The notes under the pieces were generated by a model. The model did no database searches. It had not been told where the DNA came from and was given only the letters and a program-made list of their open reading frames with translations. A stretch of 64,000 nucleotides of DNA. Source: Gemmatimonas aurantiaca T-27 (lineage in GTDB: Bacteria; Gemmatimonadota; Gemmatimonadetes; Gemmatimonadales; Gemmatimonadaceae). Numbering within the stretch: position 1 is the stretch's first letter; each line of letters starts with the position of its first letter. The DNA lies in NCBI RefSeq assembly GCF_000010305.1, contig NC_012489.1, forward strand, positions 3,045,646-3,109,645. The letters run 5' to 3'. Of this stretch, positions 61,857 to 64,000 are shown piece by piece. The translations under genes and the position numbers were made by a program.

Positions 61857-63923
61857 ATGCTGCTCCGCCCCCCTCGCAGCGCATTCTCCCCCCGCGCGCT
61901 GCTCCTCGCTCTGCTGACACCGACCTTCGTGTGGTCGTCTTCAGCGAGTGGCCAGTCTGCGACACCTCCCAAAGACCGGCTGACGATCGCCGACTATTTC
62001 AACTGGGAAGACGTCGCGGCCCCTGCCCTCTCCCCCGATGGCAAACAGATTCTCTACACACGCACGTGGACCGATCAACTGAACGATCGACGTGAGTCAT
62101 CGGTGTGGATCATGAACGCCGATGGCACCAAGAACCGGTTCCTGGTGAAGGGATCGAACGCCAAGTGGAGCCCGGAAGGCAGCCGCATCGCGTTCATCGC
62201 CAATGGTGAACCCAGTGGCCAGCAGATCTGGGTGCGCTACATGGATGCCGAAGGCGCCACCACGCAGATCACACGCCTCACGGAGTCCCCCGGCGATGTG
62301 GAATGGAGCCCCGACGGGACCACGCTGGCGTTTGGCATGCTGGTTCGTCAAAACGACGAATGGCGCATCGCGATGCCGGCGGCGCCAAAGGGCGCGAAGT
62401 GGACTGAACCACCGCGTGTGGTCAGCAAGGTGAAGTACCGTGCCGACCGACAGGGCTTCCTCGAGAACGGTCTGCGTCAGCTCTTTACCGTGCCCGCTGA
62501 TGGCGGCACGCCGCGCCAGATCACCACCGGCGACTGGGCTTCCAACGGCACCACCTGGATGCCCGATGGCAAGGCACTGCTCTTCACGTCCTTGCGCACA
62601 GAGGACAGTGAGTACGCTTGGCGTGAAAGCGACATCTACAAGGTGGATATCGCCAGCGGCGACATCACCGCACTCACGAAGCGCAAAGGCCCCGACAACA
62701 ATCCGGTGCCGAGCCCTGATGGCAAGTACATCGCCTACACCGGCTACGACAGCACGGACGCCACGTGGAAGGATGCGGCCATGTACATCATGGACGCCAA
62801 CGGTGGCAACGTGCGGGTGCTCACGGAGAAACTCGATCGTTCGCCCAGCGGCATGATGTGGTCGCCCGATGGCCTTGGCGTGTACTTCAACGTGGAGAAC
62901 GAAGGCTCACGCAACCTCTATCACGTTTCTCTCAAGGGTGACGTGCGGCAGGTGACCAAGGGAGCGCAAACACTCACCGTGAGCGACATCGGCAAGTCGT
63001 TCCTGGCCGTGGGTGTGAACAGCACCTCGATGAAGCCCACCGATATCGTGGCCTTCGATGTGCGCACCCCGGTGCTGAAGCAACTCACCGATGTGAACGC
63101 CGATGTGCTGGCGGGCAAGAAGCTCGCCACCACCGAAGAAGTGTGGTACACGTCGGTCGACGGCATGCGTATCCAGGGCTGGATCGTGAAGCCGGCCGAC
63201 TTCGATCCGTCGAAGAAGTACCCGCTCATGCTCGAAATTCACGGTGGGCCGCACAGCATGTACAACGTGGCCTTCAACTTTTCGCGCCAGGATCATGTGG
63301 CGCATGGCTACGTGCTGCTCTACACGAACCCACGCGGCTCCACGGGCTACGGCAGCGCGTTCGGCAATGCCATCAAGAACGCCTACCCGGGCAAGGACTA
63401 TGATGACCTGATGGCCGGCGTGGACACGGTCATTGGTCGCGGCTACGTCGACACCAACCGCCTGTATGTGTTCGGCTGCTCGGGCGGCGGGGTACTGACC
63501 AGTTGGATCGTGGGCCACACCGATCGGTTCTCGGCGGCGAGTGCCAATTGCCCGGTGACCAACTGGATCAGCTTCGTCGGAACGACCGACGGGTCGAACT
63601 GGTACTACAACTTTGCCAAGTACCCCTGGGACGATCCCAGCGAGCACCTGCGGCGGTCGCCGCTCATGTACGTGGGCAACGTGAAGACCCCCACCATGCT
63701 CATGACGGGTGTCAACGACCTCCGCACGCCGATGGCGCAGACCGAGGAGTACTACGAGGCGCTGAAGATCCGCAAAGTCCCCACGGCCATGGTGCGGTTC
63801 AACAACGAGTGGCACGGCACGAGCTCGACACCCTCCAACTTCCTGCGCACCCAGCTCTATCTGCGCAGTTGGTTCGACAAGTACCAACGGCCCCCCTCGG
63901 CCGCCAAGGTGACGCAGGAGTAG
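61857..63923 (+). CDS. S9 family peptidase (prolyl oligopeptidase/dipeptidyl-peptidase type), exported
   Basis: A 688-residue serine peptidase. The ATG at 61857 has a good AGGAG site and gives a signal peptide (ALLLALLTPTFVWSSSASGQ). An N-terminal beta-propeller of WD40-like TolB repeats (SPDGKQILYTRTW; WSPEGSRIAFIANG; EWSPDGTTLAFG; SPDGKYIAYTG; WSPDGLGVYFN) precedes the alpha/beta-hydrolase domain. The triad is S542 in VFGCSGGG, D621 in GVNDLRTPM and H653 in NNEWHGTS. HGGPHSMYN and NPRGSTGYG are family landmarks. It probably releases dipeptides in the periplasm. The last 77 bases of the window after it hold nothing I can identify. Confidence 0.95.
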   Translation: MLLRPPRSAFSPRALLLALLTPTFVWSSSASGQSATPPKDRLTIADYFNWEDVAAPALSPDGKQILYTRTWTDQLNDRRESSVWIMNADGTKNRFLVKGSNAKWSPEGSRIAFIANGEPSGQQIWVRYMDAEGATTQITRLTESPGDVEWSPDGTTLAFGMLVRQNDEWRIAMPAAPKGAKWTEPPRVVSKVKYRADRQGFLENGLRQLFTVPADGGTPRQITTGDWASNGTTWMPDGKALLFTSLRTEDSEYAWRESDIYKVDIASGDITALTKRKGPDNNPVPSPDGKYIAYTGYDSTDATWKDAAMYIMDANGGNVRVLTEKLDRSPSGMMWSPDGLGVYFNVENEGSRNLYHVSLKGDVRQVTKGAQTLTVSDIGKSFLAVGVNSTSMKPTDIVAFDVRTPVLKQLTDVNADVLAGKKLATTEEVWYTSVDGMRIQGWIVKPADFDPSKKYPLMLEIHGGPHSMYNVAFNFSRQDHVAHGYVLLYTNPRGSTGYGSAFGNAIKNAYPGKDYDDLMAGVDTVIGRGYVDTNRLYVFGCSGGGVLTSWIVGHTDRFSAASANCPVTNWISFVGTTDGSNWYYNFAKYPWDDPSEHLRRSPLMYVGNVKTPTMLMTGVNDLRTPMAQTEEYYEALKIRKVPTAMVRFNNEWHGTSSTPSNFLRTQLYLRSWFDKYQRPPSAAKVTQE

Positions 63924-64000
63924 TAGACGCAGGTCGTGCGGCAGGTCACCAAAGGCCGATCGGAATGTGATCCACGATACTTTCACCGGACGCCTGAGAC

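Noticed and set aside
62907-63986. 359-residue minus-strand open frame opposite the S9 peptidase
   Set aside because: Antisense shadow; the plus strand carries the catalytic triad and propeller repeats.
1-64000. tRNA, rRNA, CRISPR arrays and insertion sequences
   Set aside because: None recognised on either strand in the non-coding gaps, which are short; a covariance-model scan would be needed to exclude small RNAs.

Overview
The window is a high-GC chromosomal segment with dense, short-spaced genes, lipoprotein and outer-membrane signals typical of a diderm, and no phage or plasmid backbone. The mix of genes suggests a Gemmatimonadota bacterium (Gemmatimonas-like): a haem-synthesis/cytochrome-c maturation cluster, an ECF sigma cluster with glycogen-binding-type modules, GTG/TTG starts, and CzcCBA- and MexAB-like pumps with lipoprotein adaptors. 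This taxonomic call is an inference from gene content; no rRNA or tRNA gene is visible to anchor it.

Layout. 1-4.5 kb (minus): ccmA-ccmB-ccmC-ccmD-hemD-hemC-hemB, read as one overlapping cluster, with hemB running off the left edge. It makes uroporphyrinogen precursors and moves haem for cytochrome c. 4.6-11.7 kb: acetyl-CoA synthetase, a DsbA-like thiol oxidoreductase, an alpha/beta hydrolase that seems to lack its catalytic histidine, a CDP-alcohol phosphatidyltransferase and an uncharacterised membrane protein. 11.7-17.9 kb (minus): a two-domain M16 peptidase coupled to a TPR protein, a second TPR protein, pseudouridine-5'-phosphate glycosidase and a small unknown. 18.7-24.4 kb (minus): a CzcCBA-type heavy-metal RND efflux operon. 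24.6-31.3 kb: a small helical protein with a weak FliS resemblance, a two-component system, a patatin fused to a ferredoxin-like Fe-S domain, and aconitase. 31.4-40.4 kb: two lipoproteins, a lipid kinase, a peroxiredoxin, glycerate 2-kinase, a TetR regulator, and aguB-aguA for agmatine/putrescine catabolism with a DUF2628-like membrane protein.

40.5-43.9 kb (plus) is a tight four-gene ECF sigma operon: sigma factor, a single-pass membrane protein with an outer glycogen-binding/E-set module in the anti-sigma position, an unknown exported protein, and a secreted barrel-like protein carrying a second such module. It is the best candidate here for an undescribed envelope-sensing system. 44-49 kb: secreted and outer-membrane unknowns, TerC, and queC-queE of 7-deazaguanine synthesis. 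49.1-54.8 kb: a MexAB-OprM-like tripartite pump.

54.9-60.7 kb (minus) is a decaying Rhs polymorphic-toxin locus. The Rhs gene is broken near its 5' end and lost its normal tip. A toxin remnant is coupled by ATGA to a 101-aa putative immunity gene. Behind it lies a displaced duplicate of the Rhs tip with an in-frame deletion, then a frameshifted pretoxin/toxin coupled by ATGA to a second putative immunity gene. The window closes with an NlpC/P60 hydrolase and an S9 prolyl-oligopeptidase-family exopeptidase, each exported.
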